From contig AAVV01000008.1 of NCBI GenBank assembly GCA_000169115.1, positions 62,001-126,000 on the forward strand: a stretch of DNA of 64,000 nt. Reading direction: 5' to 3'. The notes beneath the pieces are model-generated. The model made no database searches. It saw only the letters and a program-made list of their open reading frames with translations, and was not told the origin of the DNA. This DNA is from a marine gamma proteobacterium HTCC2080. Its GTDB lineage: Bacteria; Pseudomonadota; Gammaproteobacteria; Pseudomonadales; Halieaceae. Of the stretch, positions 52,712 through 61,902 are shown one piece after another. The translations under genes were made by a program, and so were the position numbers. Position 1 is the first letter of the stretch. The number at the start of each line of letters is the position of its first letter.

Positions 52712-55315
52712 ATGAAGCAAGTTATGTCGAAGTTGGTCTTGGGCGCAGCCGTGGCTGCCACCTCTATTGGAACCTGGGCTGCCGAGCTTGAAGAAGTATT
52801 AGTAACTGCCCAGAAACGTACTCAAAGCCTGCAGGATGTTCCTATATCGGTAACTGCGATCAGCGGCGAGCAAATTCAGGACGCCTCGATTAGAGGTTTG
52901 GGCGACTTGGGTGCTTACGTACCCAACTTTTCAGTCACTGAAAACGCCGTCAATACGATCATTACCATGCGGGGCATATCAGTAGGTGCTCAACAGTCTT
53001 TTGAACAGTCGGTCGGTATGTTCGTCGACGGCGTGCACTATGGCAAAAGCCGACAGGCACGACTGGGTTTGTTTGATCTAGAGCAAGTCGAGGTTCTGAG
53101 AGGGCCTCAGGGAACTCTGTTCGGAAAGAATACGCTGGCAGGCGCGATCAACGTTCGCACTGCAGCTCCTAAGGTGGGCGAAGGCTTGTCTGGCAGAGTG
53201 GCTGCGAGTTTTGAGAGTGACAATGGTAAGTACTTTGAGGGTTATGTCAGTGGCAGCCTCTCTGATAACTTCGCCATGCGCTTGGCTATTATGGATCGTG
53301 AAATTGATGGCTACCTCGACAACACATCACCCAATGCCTGGGGCGATGATATGCCCAGCACGGATGAAACGATTGCGCGTATTGGCGCTCAGTGGGAACC
53401 CTCAGATCAAACGACCTTAGCGCTTCGATACACCTACAGTGATTTCGTTCGTCAGGGCGGCACGGCTACGGTCACTACGTTCCAACCGTTACCCAATGCG
53501 CCTGCGTCGAACCAGGCAATGTATGCCACTATGGCGCTCGCCTTTCCCAATTTCCAGGCCTCGTCAAATGATACGTTCCGCGATGGCTACTCAATCGGTG
53601 GGGCAGCTTTTTCGGGCCGTGATGGCGCTGAGCGGAAAGAGGGAACCGATACTCAGAACCATGAATTTTCGGTGAACTTTGAGCACGAATTTGACAACGG
53701 CATGACCTTTGCGTCAGTGACCGGCGTGTCAAGTTATGAGTTCGAAGATGGCATCGATGCCGACTTTTTGCCCGTAGAATTTATTGGTCGAAGCGACGAT
53801 TCTGAATACGAGCAATTTAGCCAAGAAATTCGATTGTCATCCGATCCTTCCAAGCGTTTTAGTTGGGTGGCGGGTGCTAACTATATTGATTCAAAGCAGG
53901 AAATTGATCGTTTGGTCGATGTCCGTGGTTCCTTAGGTCAGCCCGACCTGATGCGTTTGATTACTTGTCCTGTGCCGCAGATTCTCGGGGCCTGTGGTTT
54001 CCCGACTTTCCTTGCTTATAGCCCGGCGCAATTAGCGGGTATTGAGGCCGGTCTGGGTTTTCCACCGGGTTCATTACCGCCCGGAGTTGAGGGGCTAACC
54101 ATGTATACTGACGTGGCGCGATTGTCCCGTTGGGTTCAAGATACCGAGTCTTGGGCGGTGTTCCTGCAGGGTACTTTTGATTTGACTGATACCCTTAGCA
54201 TCACAGCGGGTTTACGTTACACCGAGGAAACCAAAGAAGTCTCTGCCCGCACCGACATCACGCAGGGTGCCACGGGAATTACGAATCCAGTCCCCCCCGC
54301 AGTTAATCCGCTATTACACGGGCTAATGGGTGCATCTTTTGATTCTTATGCGCATGAATTTAACGAGGAACGGGACACCGATCAGTTGATGCCGGCGGGT
54401 TCTATTAATTGGCGCCCTGCTGACGATCATCTGCTGTACGTGAGTTATGCGGAAGGCTTTAAAAGCGGCGGCTTTAACTCAGTTGATGATCAAAATCCTA
54501 TCTTTTTACCCGATGGAACAATTCTCCGCGACCAACCGGGCGTAGGTTTCGAATACGACGATGAAACCGCATGGTCTGTGGAAGTGGGAGGTAAGCACAC
54601 GTTCCTAGACGGTTCGTTACGTGTGAACTGGAACTACTTCAACAGTGAGTACGACGATCAGCAAGTATCAACTTTTGTGGGCTTAGGCTTCGTGGTCGCC
54701 AACGCAGCGAGTACCGAAATATCAGGCTTCGAAGTTGATGCCGCTTGGCAGGCTACTGAAAAGCTGCGCCTGAACCTAGCCTTCGGTTATATCGACGGTG
54801 AGTACGGCTCCTTCCCGGGTGCCGGTTGTACCGCTTTGCAGCAAGACGCTTTGCGCGGCTTAGGCATTACCGACTCCAGTGCGCCAGTAACGTCGGTCAC
54901 GGTTGATGGGAGGACTTGCGAGCAGAAATTCTTAGGTAATGGAGCACCCTCGGGAGCCTCTCAAGACCTAAGTGGCGCTGACCTCGGCAGTGCAGAGTAT
55001 TCAGGGTCCTTCGGCGCAGAGTTCGTTCAACCCATTGGCGCCATGGCCTGGTTTACACAGTTGGACGTTAACTTTACTGACGACTATTTCATGACGGGTG
55101 ATCTTGATCCTATTGACGTTCAAGCGGGATTTGAAACGGTCAACATTCGTACCGGTCTTCGTGGAGATAGCTGGATGTTAATGTTTTACGGACGCAACAT
55201 TGGCGATGAGAGATTCGCCACCGGCGCCTTTGACATTCCCCTTGCGTCTGGCTCTCACGGCCAGTATCAAGCTCGCGGAGAGGTCTGGGGTGTGCAGGCA
55301 GCCTGGGAGTTCTAA
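52712..55315 (+). CDS. TonB-dependent outer-membrane receptor
   Basis: This 867-residue receptor has a signal peptide ending near TWAAE and a TonB box-like EEVLVTAQKR. The plug domain holds QDVPISVTAISGEQIQD, MRGISVG and VEVLRGPQGTLFGKNTLAG, and the beta-barrel ends in an aromatic residue (GVQAAWEF). The ligand is unknown; this subtype is common in marine bacteria that take up large hydrophobic or complexed compounds rather than only siderophores. Two Cys pairs in extracellular loops are seen (TCPVPQILGACGF and GCTALQ...RTCEQ). A strong terminator follows the stop. Confidence 0.93.
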   Translation: MKQVMSKLVLGAAVAATSIGTWAAELEEVLVTAQKRTQSLQDVPISVTAISGEQIQDASIRGLGDLGAYVPNFSVTENAVNTIITMRGISVGAQQSFEQSVGMFVDGVHYGKSRQARLGLFDLEQVEVLRGPQGTLFGKNTLAGAINVRTAAPKVGEGLSGRVAASFESDNGKYFEGYVSGSLSDNFAMRLAIMDREIDGYLDNTSPNAWGDDMPSTDETIARIGAQWEPSDQTTLALRYTYSDFVRQGGTATVTTFQPLPNAPASNQAMYATMALAFPNFQASSNDTFRDGYSIGGAAFSGRDGAERKEGTDTQNHEFSVNFEHEFDNGMTFASVTGVSSYEFEDGIDADFLPVEFIGRSDDSEYEQFSQEIRLSSDPSKRFSWVAGANYIDSKQEIDRLVDVRGSLGQPDLMRLITCPVPQILGACGFPTFLAYSPAQLAGIEAGLGFPPGSLPPGVEGLTMYTDVARLSRWVQDTESWAVFLQGTFDLTDTLSITAGLRYTEETKEVSARTDITQGATGITNPVPPAVNPLLHGLMGASFDSYAHEFNEERDTDQLMPAGSINWRPADDHLLYVSYAEGFKSGGFNSVDDQNPIFLPDGTILRDQPGVGFEYDDETAWSVEVGGKHTFLDGSLRVNWNYFNSEYDDQQVSTFVGLGFVVANAASTEISGFEVDAAWQATEKLRLNLAFGYIDGEYGSFPGAGCTALQQDALRGLGITDSSAPVTSVTVDGRTCEQKFLGNGAPSGASQDLSGADLGSAEYSGSFGAEFVQPIGAMAWFTQLDVNFTDDYFMTGDLDPIDVQAGFETVNIRTGLRGDSWMLMFYGRNIGDERFATGAFDIPLASGSHGQYQARGEVWGVQAAWEF

Positions 55316-55329
55316 GTGCTTAGATAAGC

Positions 55330-55361
55330 AAAAAAGGCGACCAATCGGTCGCCTTTTTTTT
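55330..55361 (+). terminator. Strong rho-independent terminator
   Basis: GGCGACC (55336-55342) and GGTCGCC (55347-55353) form a perfect seven-pair stem with a four-base loop, preceded by A residues and followed by eight T. It ends the first receptor transcript. Confidence 0.93.
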
Positions 55362-55498
55362 GCCTGTGTTTGGCCTTTGGCCGGTTATTTGCGCGACATT
55401 CGGCAGCACGGTATTGAGGAAGTAGATCGCACGCTGACGTATTATCCGTGGTCAGAGCGTGTGAGGGGTGTTAACCCAAATAGTAGTATCAATAGACG

Positions 55499-55526
55499 TT
55501 GCGTCCCGCAGCGGCCCCTATATAAT
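55499..55526 (+). promoter_or_regulatory. Sigma70-type promoter candidate for the dehalogenase gene
   Basis: A perfect -10 element TATAAT lies at 55521-55526, with a weaker -35-like TTGCGT at 55499-55504 (16-base spacing). It is 33 bases before the dehalogenase ATG. Confidence 0.55.
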
Positions 55527-55558
55527 GGCACACTATATGCCAATAAATGAGGTGCTCC

Positions 55559-56566
55559 ATGGAGTTTTTACGTACGCCAGATGACCGGTTTGAGAATTTA
55601 GAAAATTTCCCCTACGAGCCCAATTACCTGTCAGTGCCTGATGGCGAAGGGGGGCAGCTGAGAATTCACTATGTGGATACCGGTCCACGTGATGGCAGGG
55701 TTGTTTTACTGATGCATGGCCAGCCTGCATGGTGCTACCTATATAGATCAATGATTCCCTTGCTAGTTGCCAAAGGGTTTCGGGTTGTTGCCCCAGATCT
55801 AGTAGGATTTGGGCGTTCAGATAAACCTACCGAGAGAGCTAATTACACCTACGCTAATCATGTCGCCTGGATGAGTGACTGGCTCACACAGCTTGGACTA
55901 GAAGACATAACCGTCTTTTTTCAGGACTGGGGGAGTCTAATAGGTCTAAGGCTTGTGACCGCATTTTCTGAGCGCTTTAATCATGTTGTGCTAGCCAATG
56001 GCGGGCTGCCCGCTGGTATTATTCCCGAGGCATTTGCCAAGCCCTTGCAGGAGGCCTATGAAACGCTGCCAGTGCCTGAGGCACATGAGCTTGGCGATAG
56101 ATTTCGGGATACTACGGGCATTCCCGGATTTCTCTACTGGCGCAAATTCGCGGCAGAGAACCCAGCCATAGCGCAGCCCGGCAAATCATTAATGAATGAC
56201 TTAATGGGTGCAGGCTTGAGTCAGGGAGAAGTTGATGCCTACGATGCACCGTTTCCAGATCTGTCCTATGCGGCGGGAGCTCGCCAGTTTCCCTCCTTGG
56301 TGCCTTTATTTCATGATGAGCCGGAGGTGCCGGAGAATAAGGCGGCTTGGAAATTGCTTGAGCAATTCGATAAGCCCTTTCTGCTGGCTTTTGCAGACAA
56401 CGATCCGGTGACCCAAGGTGGTGATAAAGCTTTTAAAGAGCGTGTTCCCGGTTGCCAGGGAGTCGAACATCGAACCATTAGTCCTGCGGGCCATTTTTTA
56501 CAGCAGGATCAACCCGAGCAATGTGTGCAGGCGATCTTGGATGTCATGGCCCATGGCAGCTCCTGA
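55559..56566 (+). CDS. Haloalkane dehalogenase, DhlA-like subfamily
   Basis: This alpha/beta hydrolase cleaves carbon-halogen bonds with water. It shows HGQPAWCYLYR (residues 53-63), the nucleophile Asp123 in FQDWGS with halide-binding Trp124, a second candidate halide Trp194 in FLYWRKF, the acid Asp282 in FADNDP and His312 in AGHFLQQ. The Trp pair fits subfamily I (DhlA type). I chose ATG 55559 because GAGG lies six bases upstream; ATG 55547 is also in frame. Length is 335, and no signal peptide is present. It lies between two TonB-dependent receptor genes with terminators on both sides, so it has its own transcript. Confidence 0.88.
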   Translation: MEFLRTPDDRFENLENFPYEPNYLSVPDGEGGQLRIHYVDTGPRDGRVVLLMHGQPAWCYLYRSMIPLLVAKGFRVVAPDLVGFGRSDKPTERANYTYANHVAWMSDWLTQLGLEDITVFFQDWGSLIGLRLVTAFSERFNHVVLANGGLPAGIIPEAFAKPLQEAYETLPVPEAHELGDRFRDTTGIPGFLYWRKFAAENPAIAQPGKSLMNDLMGAGLSQGEVDAYDAPFPDLSYAAGARQFPSLVPLFHDEPEVPENKAAWKLLEQFDKPFLLAFADNDPVTQGGDKAFKERVPGCQGVEHRTISPAGHFLQQDQPEQCVQAILDVMAHGSS

Positions 56567-56939
56567 GTTTGAGGTTTTACACTGCTTAGATTGAGTAGGT
56601 TGTGTTTTGGCACTCTCCCAAAAAAAGGTAGAGCTTTATAAAAGTGCATTCATCGCAGCCTAGTTATGGCAATGGGTAGAGTATCGCTGTTACCCCGACT
56701 TAGGGCCTAAAAACTGGGGCCTAGGGTCTGCTCTGTGCTGTGGCAACGTCAGCATGTCAGGCCGTTTATTAAATTGCTGGTTAGAACTGGCAGCCGCGGA
56801 AAGATGCCGTCCTGTGTCGCTGCATTGCTGTAGGGAATACAATTGTCGAAAGTTTGCCATTAGGGTAGCTTGGCAATTTTCTTTCGGGCAATAAGGGGCT
56901 TGGCTCAGGGTCTTTGATGAGCCTGTTTGCAGCGGTCAA
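56567..56939. other. Convergent intergenic region
   Basis: About 370 bases between the dehalogenase and the second receptor without a gene. No repeat stands out apart from the terminator at its right end. Confidence 0.35.
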
Positions 56940-56972
56940 AAAAAAGCCGCGACTAATGCCGCGGCTTTTTTT
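56940..56972. terminator. Bidirectional rho-independent terminator
   Basis: GCCGCG (56946-56951) pairs with CGCGGC (56960-56965), flanked by an A run on the left and a T run on the right. It can end both the dehalogenase (plus) and receptor (minus) transcripts. Confidence 0.88.
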
Positions 56973-56986
56973 GCTTATCACAATCC

Positions 56987-59704
56987 TTACAAAGCTAACT
57001 TGATACGACCGTACCAAATTTGACCGCGTGGATCATGATGCTTTGGGTCGTAGCTGAAGTTAGCTGCATCAAAGAGTCGAGGTGCATCCTCGTCAGTAAT
57101 GTTCTTACCGCCCAAAGTAATTATTGCTTCCGTATTGCCTAGGTTAAAGCTGTAGGAGTATTGCAGATCAAGAGTCATCCAAGAGTCGATGTCCTGCGAG
57201 TATCCTCGATCAAGCAGCGCATCTGGCACAACACGCGATGTTTCATACTCCGAGGTATAAAAGGCTAAAAGTGCAATTTTATGATTGCCTACGCGCCAGT
57301 CGGCTGTAGCGTTGACCTTTGTCTCAGGGATAGATCGGGCGAAGTTGTCGTAGTTAAAGTAACCCGCAACGTCCTGAACTCCACTGTCGCCTGTACAGCC
57401 TCGATCGTTGGCTGCAGTACAAGGGATTTCATAGCTCAGAAAATGCGTCGCCGACAAGTGCAGTCCGAATTCACCCGCATTGGAAGGGATCATCCAATCT
57501 GCGGTTACATCAATACCATCGGTGGTCACTTCTTGTGCGTTGAGGTAGGCCACGTTAACACCAGACAGCGTGCCGGCAGAATCGCGTATAATGTCAGCAC
57601 CGTTGGGGTTGTCATTGAGCTTGCCTTGGGCGTTTTCAACAGTGATAACGTCCTCGTACTCAAAGCGCCAGTAGTCGACCCTGAAGGTGAGGTTATCGGT
57701 TGGTGTGAATACCGCGCCCATGTTGAAGTTGGTCGAGGTTTCAGGTTCCAGAGCCGTGCTTCCCTGTGAATTTACACGCACAAACAGCGCACTGCTTGAG
57801 CCGCTGGCAGGATCAACAAGTCCCTGCAGCGATGTCTCCTGGTTATAAACCTGCACCAATGAGGGTTCACGGAACGCAGAAGAAGCCGAGGCCCTAAGTA
57901 CCAGCCAGTCAGCAGCTTGCCAACGGAGCGATAGCTTAGGGTCAATGCTGCTATCTGAGCTGAGGTCTTCGTATCGTACCGCAAGATTAGCTTCTAACGA
58001 TGAAGTGAGGGGGAAGTTGGCTTCCGCAAACACAGCGTAGGAATCTCTCGACTCATCAATGGGCAGACCACCGCCCAAAAAGATCAAATCAACGGGAATC
58101 GTTGCGCCAGTTGCAGGATCAATCGACTGTGTATACAACTCATTACGATTGGCCGAGTAACTTTCTTCACGCCACTGGGCGCCCGCGGCAAAGCCAACGG
58201 GTCCAGCGCTCATCTCAAACAGATCGCCGCTCACAACAAAATCTGCGACCGTGAGGTCGGTTTTTTTATTGGTGAAGGTCTGGTAGCTCAGCCATTCAAT
58301 CAATTCTGGCGAGTTAGCACTAGGATCGAAAGGGCTAAACGACTCGGTACCGCTGGGACCACCGGCACCACTTAACGCTGCGCTTAATCGCGAGCTGATG
58401 GTATCTGGCTGATAGACCTCGCGATCATTTTCGGAGTAGGTTAGTGATCCCATCCAGCTCCAGCCGCTGTCAAATTCACCGTCGAGCTGCAGCGATGCAC
58501 GCAGTGTATCGCTATCCCGTGGCGCCAGTGGTGAGGGAGCCTCTGCACCTAAAGGTCGTCCGTACCAACGAACAGGGACACTAAAGGGGCTGCCTGCGGT
58601 GCCGGGTAACAGAGTGGGAAAGGTGAGGGCCGGGTATGAAGGGGACTGAGGGTTGTCTTTTACCTCGTGATGCGTCCATCCCAATTCTGCAACTAATGAT
58701 AATGAGTCAGAAAAGTCATGAGTGACATTACCATACAGCTGCTGCTTTTCCTCTTTGTTGACTATGTTAAAGCGTGGTCCATAGGCAAACCCACACTTGC
58801 CGCCACCGCCGGTGCCCGGCCCAAATGCCCCCTCAGGTACAAACGGCGTACCAGGAGCGCCACCGTTAGCGGTACAGGCAGCGTCAGGGATTGTCTCAAG
58901 GAAGCCATAGCTACCGGCATAATCACCTGTGCCTACGCCGCCTGGCGCTAATGTTAGAAAACTTCGTCCAAGGGTAGAGACCGCATTTTCCGTTGTGTAG
59001 GGACGTTCAGAAGAGCTCAAGGGGTCCTGGCTAATAAACGAGCCTGCCAATGTGACGCGAGTGCGATCGTTGCCAAAGCCGGCTAGTACGTTTAGGTCAT
59101 ACTTGCCAGCACCGCCATCACTGATTTCTTCATAACCGGTAGAGACTTCGACGCCTTCAAAGTCTTTGCGTAGGATAAAGTTGACCACGCCCGCGACGGC
59201 ATCAGAGCCATAGGTGGCGGTTGCGCCTTCCTTCAGAATCTCGACGCGCTCCAGCGCTGCCATGGGAATGGTGCTGGTATCAACAAACACACTGCCGTCG
59301 TTGGCGGTTGCTGCGGTGATTGTTTGGCGTTTACCGTTTACCAGCACCAGGGTGGAAGTGAGGCCTAATCCACGCAGGTTTACGTTGCTGGTGCCTTGGG
59401 TCTCGCCCGAGGTGAATGAGTCAGGGTTGTTTTCAGTACCTGAACTCACGGATAGTTTGCTCGTCAACTCACCGACATCAACAGCGCCTGAATTGACAAT
59501 GTAATCGTTGGAAAGGACTTCTACTGGAGATGCCTCGTCTTGGCTGGTAGATCGAATATAGCTACCCGTCACCATGACTTCTTCAATCACGCTTTCCCCT
59601 TGCTGCGCTAGGGTCGTATTGGCGACGGCAAGACATAGAGGTGCTAACGCAAAGCCCATTAGCTGGTGGCGCAATGTAACTGTTGTGTGGTTTTTATGAT
59701 TCAA
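56987..59704 (-). CDS. TonB-dependent outer-membrane receptor
   Basis: This 905-residue receptor has a signal peptide (FALAPLCLAVANTTLAQ) and a TonB-box region IEEVMVTGSYIRS. The plug segments VNLRGLGLTSTLVLVNGKR and VEILKEGATATYGSDAVAGV are followed by a beta-barrel ending GRIKLAL, without the usual terminal Phe. The start is TTG 59704, supported by GGAGGG six bases upstream; no ATG is nearby before the signal peptide. This subtype is frequent in marine gammaproteobacteria; the ligand is unknown. Confidence 0.92.
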   Translation of the reverse strand: MNHKNHTTVTLRHQLMGFALAPLCLAVANTTLAQQGESVIEEVMVTGSYIRSTSQDEASPVEVLSNDYIVNSGAVDVGELTSKLSVSSGTENNPDSFTSGETQGTSNVNLRGLGLTSTLVLVNGKRQTITAATANDGSVFVDTSTIPMAALERVEILKEGATATYGSDAVAGVVNFILRKDFEGVEVSTGYEEISDGGAGKYDLNVLAGFGNDRTRVTLAGSFISQDPLSSSERPYTTENAVSTLGRSFLTLAPGGVGTGDYAGSYGFLETIPDAACTANGGAPGTPFVPEGAFGPGTGGGGKCGFAYGPRFNIVNKEEKQQLYGNVTHDFSDSLSLVAELGWTHHEVKDNPQSPSYPALTFPTLLPGTAGSPFSVPVRWYGRPLGAEAPSPLAPRDSDTLRASLQLDGEFDSGWSWMGSLTYSENDREVYQPDTISSRLSAALSGAGGPSGTESFSPFDPSANSPELIEWLSYQTFTNKKTDLTVADFVVSGDLFEMSAGPVGFAAGAQWREESYSANRNELYTQSIDPATGATIPVDLIFLGGGLPIDESRDSYAVFAEANFPLTSSLEANLAVRYEDLSSDSSIDPKLSLRWQAADWLVLRASASSAFREPSLVQVYNQETSLQGLVDPASGSSSALFVRVNSQGSTALEPETSTNFNMGAVFTPTDNLTFRVDYWRFEYEDVITVENAQGKLNDNPNGADIIRDSAGTLSGVNVAYLNAQEVTTDGIDVTADWMIPSNAGEFGLHLSATHFLSYEIPCTAANDRGCTGDSGVQDVAGYFNYDNFARSIPETKVNATADWRVGNHKIALLAFYTSEYETSRVVPDALLDRGYSQDIDSWMTLDLQYSYSFNLGNTEAIITLGGKNITDEDAPRLFDAANFSYDPKHHDPRGQIWYGRIKLAL

Positions 59705-60157
59705 AGCTTACCCTCCGGGGTATTTTTATAAAATTATTTTAGATGGCGCGAGTCCTTAACGCCTCGCATAGTGTAGGCATGGCGGACTGTCGTGTATGCC
59801 CAAATACTAACGGTTGTTTTTTTGGCAGAGGTGTGGAGGGCTAGGCATTGGTATGCTGAACTCATTCACTCACATGCCTTGTTAAAGCAGATGGATGGAT
59901 CAGTGTTTAGAGACCGCTATTGATTACTGAGTGACACCTTGCACTTTTTTCAGTGAGATTTAGATGGCTCAGAGTTTAAGCCTTGGCCTTAGAAAAACGG
60001 TGCTTGCCCGTATTGGCTGAGAACGACCGGGCATTAAGGTGCTGTTAGCGCGCCTCATAACTGTGAGGTCAATAATTGTTTTAGGCCGGTTAAGCGTCCC
60101 TCAATGCTAGACCCTACAAAAAAAGGATACGACGCTGAGAGAAGACTTTGACGGCTT
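59705..60157. other. Intergenic region, nothing recognised
   Basis: About 450 bases. The left end is AT-rich and probably carries the promoter of the receptor gene. No gene, repeat or hairpin stands out. Confidence 0.35.
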
Positions 60158-60541
60158 CTATGGGTTCAGTAGCTGTTCAAGGCGAGCCAAGCACGCCTCC
60201 ATGCTTTTGCGAATAAACGCTTCTATATTGACGGGAGTAACTTCTGCGTGCCAAAGGAGTTGGCACCCTTTCGCATTGGGGATCACTTCCATTCGTGCGT
60301 AGTGTGTTTTTAGCGTCCCTGGCGCTTCAAAACAGGAGTACTCAATGATTCGCTGCTCGTTGCTGTAAAACAGTATGCGCTCTTTTATATCACCGGCTCC
60401 GGGTAGGGTGAGTGAGCGAACGTCGCCTTCAAGCACGCAGTGCTGTACCCCTGGTACCCAATCCACCCGGTCGGGTTTCCCAAGAATCTCCCATAAACGG
60501 TCGGCGGTGGTGCGAAATTGATGATCTATGTTTACCGCCAT
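60158..60541 (-). CDS. SRPBCC (START-like) family protein
   Basis: This 127-residue protein with a START/Bet v1-like fold shows N-terminal INHQFRTTADRLWEILG-like residues (here NIDHQFRTTADRLWEIL), a central strand set including RIIEYSCFEAPG, and a C-terminal helix ending ARLEQLLNP. Such proteins bind small hydrophobic ligands or act as polyketide-cyclase-like enzymes. It is transcribed alone; no ligand is predictable. Confidence 0.75.
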   Translation of the reverse strand: MAVNIDHQFRTTADRLWEILGKPDRVDWVPGVQHCVLEGDVRSLTLPGAGDIKERILFYSNEQRIIEYSCFEAPGTLKTHYARMEVIPNAKGCQLLWHAEVTPVNIEAFIRKSMEACLARLEQLLNP

Positions 60542-60970
60542 ACCGGTTCTCTTTGAGCCATGCTTGGCCGTGTGGATCGATCAGATCTTACACAGGGCAA
60601 ATAGTCAAATACCATGAGATATTTTGGAGGGTGAGGACAAATAATGAGTATTTGTAAAAATGCTTCTTTACGGAGAGGGCAGCGCTGTCAGCAGTTCAAA
60701 ATGCAAAAATCTTACGGCGGCTGAATTCATCACAGGCCCATGTCAGTAGCGACGCGATCATTTTCAATGAGCGGTAAAGTACAAATAGTCGAATCAGGCT
60801 TTTTCAGTGGTTTTCTTGCCGTTTGGCTCAAGGCGATCACTCATAGAGAAGTTCTAGAGATCTTTTCTATTTGTGCGCTTGTAAAAATGTGGGCTTATGA
60901 TTGCAATTCTAAGTGGCATAGATGACGCTTGCGGCTGGCTAATAATTATCATTTAAAAAGGAGAAGCGGT
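60542..60970 (+). other. Intergenic region ahead of the third SDR
   Basis: About 430 bases without a credible gene. AATAATTATCATTT at 60941-60954 resembles half of a Fur box and shares AATGATAATTAT (on the other strand) with the site at 18753, but symmetry is incomplete. AAAGGAG just before 60971 is a ribosome binding site. Confidence 0.35.
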
Positions 60971-61750
60971 ATGCCGCGAGTAAATCTAGAAGGTAGTTCT
61001 TCAATCGTTACAGGTGCAGCGTCAGGCATAGGAGAAGCCTGTGCGCGTCAGCTGGCGGAATTAGGCTCAAAAGTTGTCGTTGCTGATTTGAACGAGGAGC
61101 GCGGCAAGCAAGTGGCCGAGGAAATCGGGGGTCAATTTGTTAGGTGTGACGTCTCAAGTATTGAAGACGCGGATGCAGCCGTCGCTGCGGCTGCCGCCTT
61201 AGGCCCACTTAGAGCTTGCGTGAACTCTGCAGGATTGGGCGCCGCGGGTCGCACTGTCAGCCGTGATGGCGAACCCTTCCCGTTAGACAAGTTTAGCTTT
61301 GTGATCAAAGTAAACCTGATTGGTACGTTCAACATGCTCAGTCGTGCTGCCGCCCAAATGGCAAAGAACGAGCCCCTTGATGATGATGGCGGTCGGGGTG
61401 CAGTCGTGAACCTTGCGTCTGCCGCCGCCTTCGACGGACAAATTGGCCAGTGTGCTTACTCTGCCTCTAAAGCAGGTGTGGTTGGTATGGCACTCCCCAT
61501 TGCCCGTGACCTCGCGGCAGTGGGGGTTCGCGTCAACACCGTTGCTCCCGGCCTTATTGATACGCCCATTTATGGTGAGGGGCCAGAATCAGAGGCATTC
61601 AAAGCACATCTCGGAGAGTCAGTGCTATTCCCCAAGCGATTGGGTAGCGCTGAGGAGCTCGCGTTTGCGGTCGTCGACTGCATCACAAACCCCTACATGA
61701 ACGCGGAAGTCATTCGGCTTGATGGTGGTATTCGCATGCCGCCGAAGTGA
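60971..61750 (+). CDS. Short-chain dehydrogenase, 3-hydroxyacyl-CoA dehydrogenase type II-like
   Basis: This SDR has 259 residues: GAASGIGEACARQL (NAD binding), VVADLNEERG (acidic residue favouring NAD), CDVSS, NSAGLG, the Ser in VNLASAAAFD and YSASK with the long insert typical of the HSD17B10 group, then a C-terminal VIRLDGGIRMPP. It probably oxidises 3-hydroxyacyl-CoA or hydroxysteroid substrates. AAAGGAGAAG lies ahead of the ATG at 60971; the longer frame is unsupported. Confidence 0.88.
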   Translation: MPRVNLEGSSSIVTGAASGIGEACARQLAELGSKVVVADLNEERGKQVAEEIGGQFVRCDVSSIEDADAAVAAAAALGPLRACVNSAGLGAAGRTVSRDGEPFPLDKFSFVIKVNLIGTFNMLSRAAAQMAKNEPLDDDGGRGAVVNLASAAAFDGQIGQCAYSASKAGVVGMALPIARDLAAVGVRVNTVAPGLIDTPIYGEGPESEAFKAHLGESVLFPKRLGSAEELAFAVVDCITNPYMNAEVIRLDGGIRMPPK

Positions 61751-61902
61751 GTGACGGTTAGGTTCTGCCCGTGCTTTACCAACCATTGGTCAGATAGCAG
61801 TATCGCGCGGGCAGGAGTCCTCATGGGTATGCCACTTTTCCTCAGTAACCCAAAAAAACCTTTTGTCTAATCCCAATTGTCATTTCTTTCTTTCTGAGGG
61901 AG

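Noticed and set aside
57281-57769. 162-codon plus-strand open frame
   Set aside because: It is antisense to the second TonB-dependent receptor, whose coding pattern is unmistakable.
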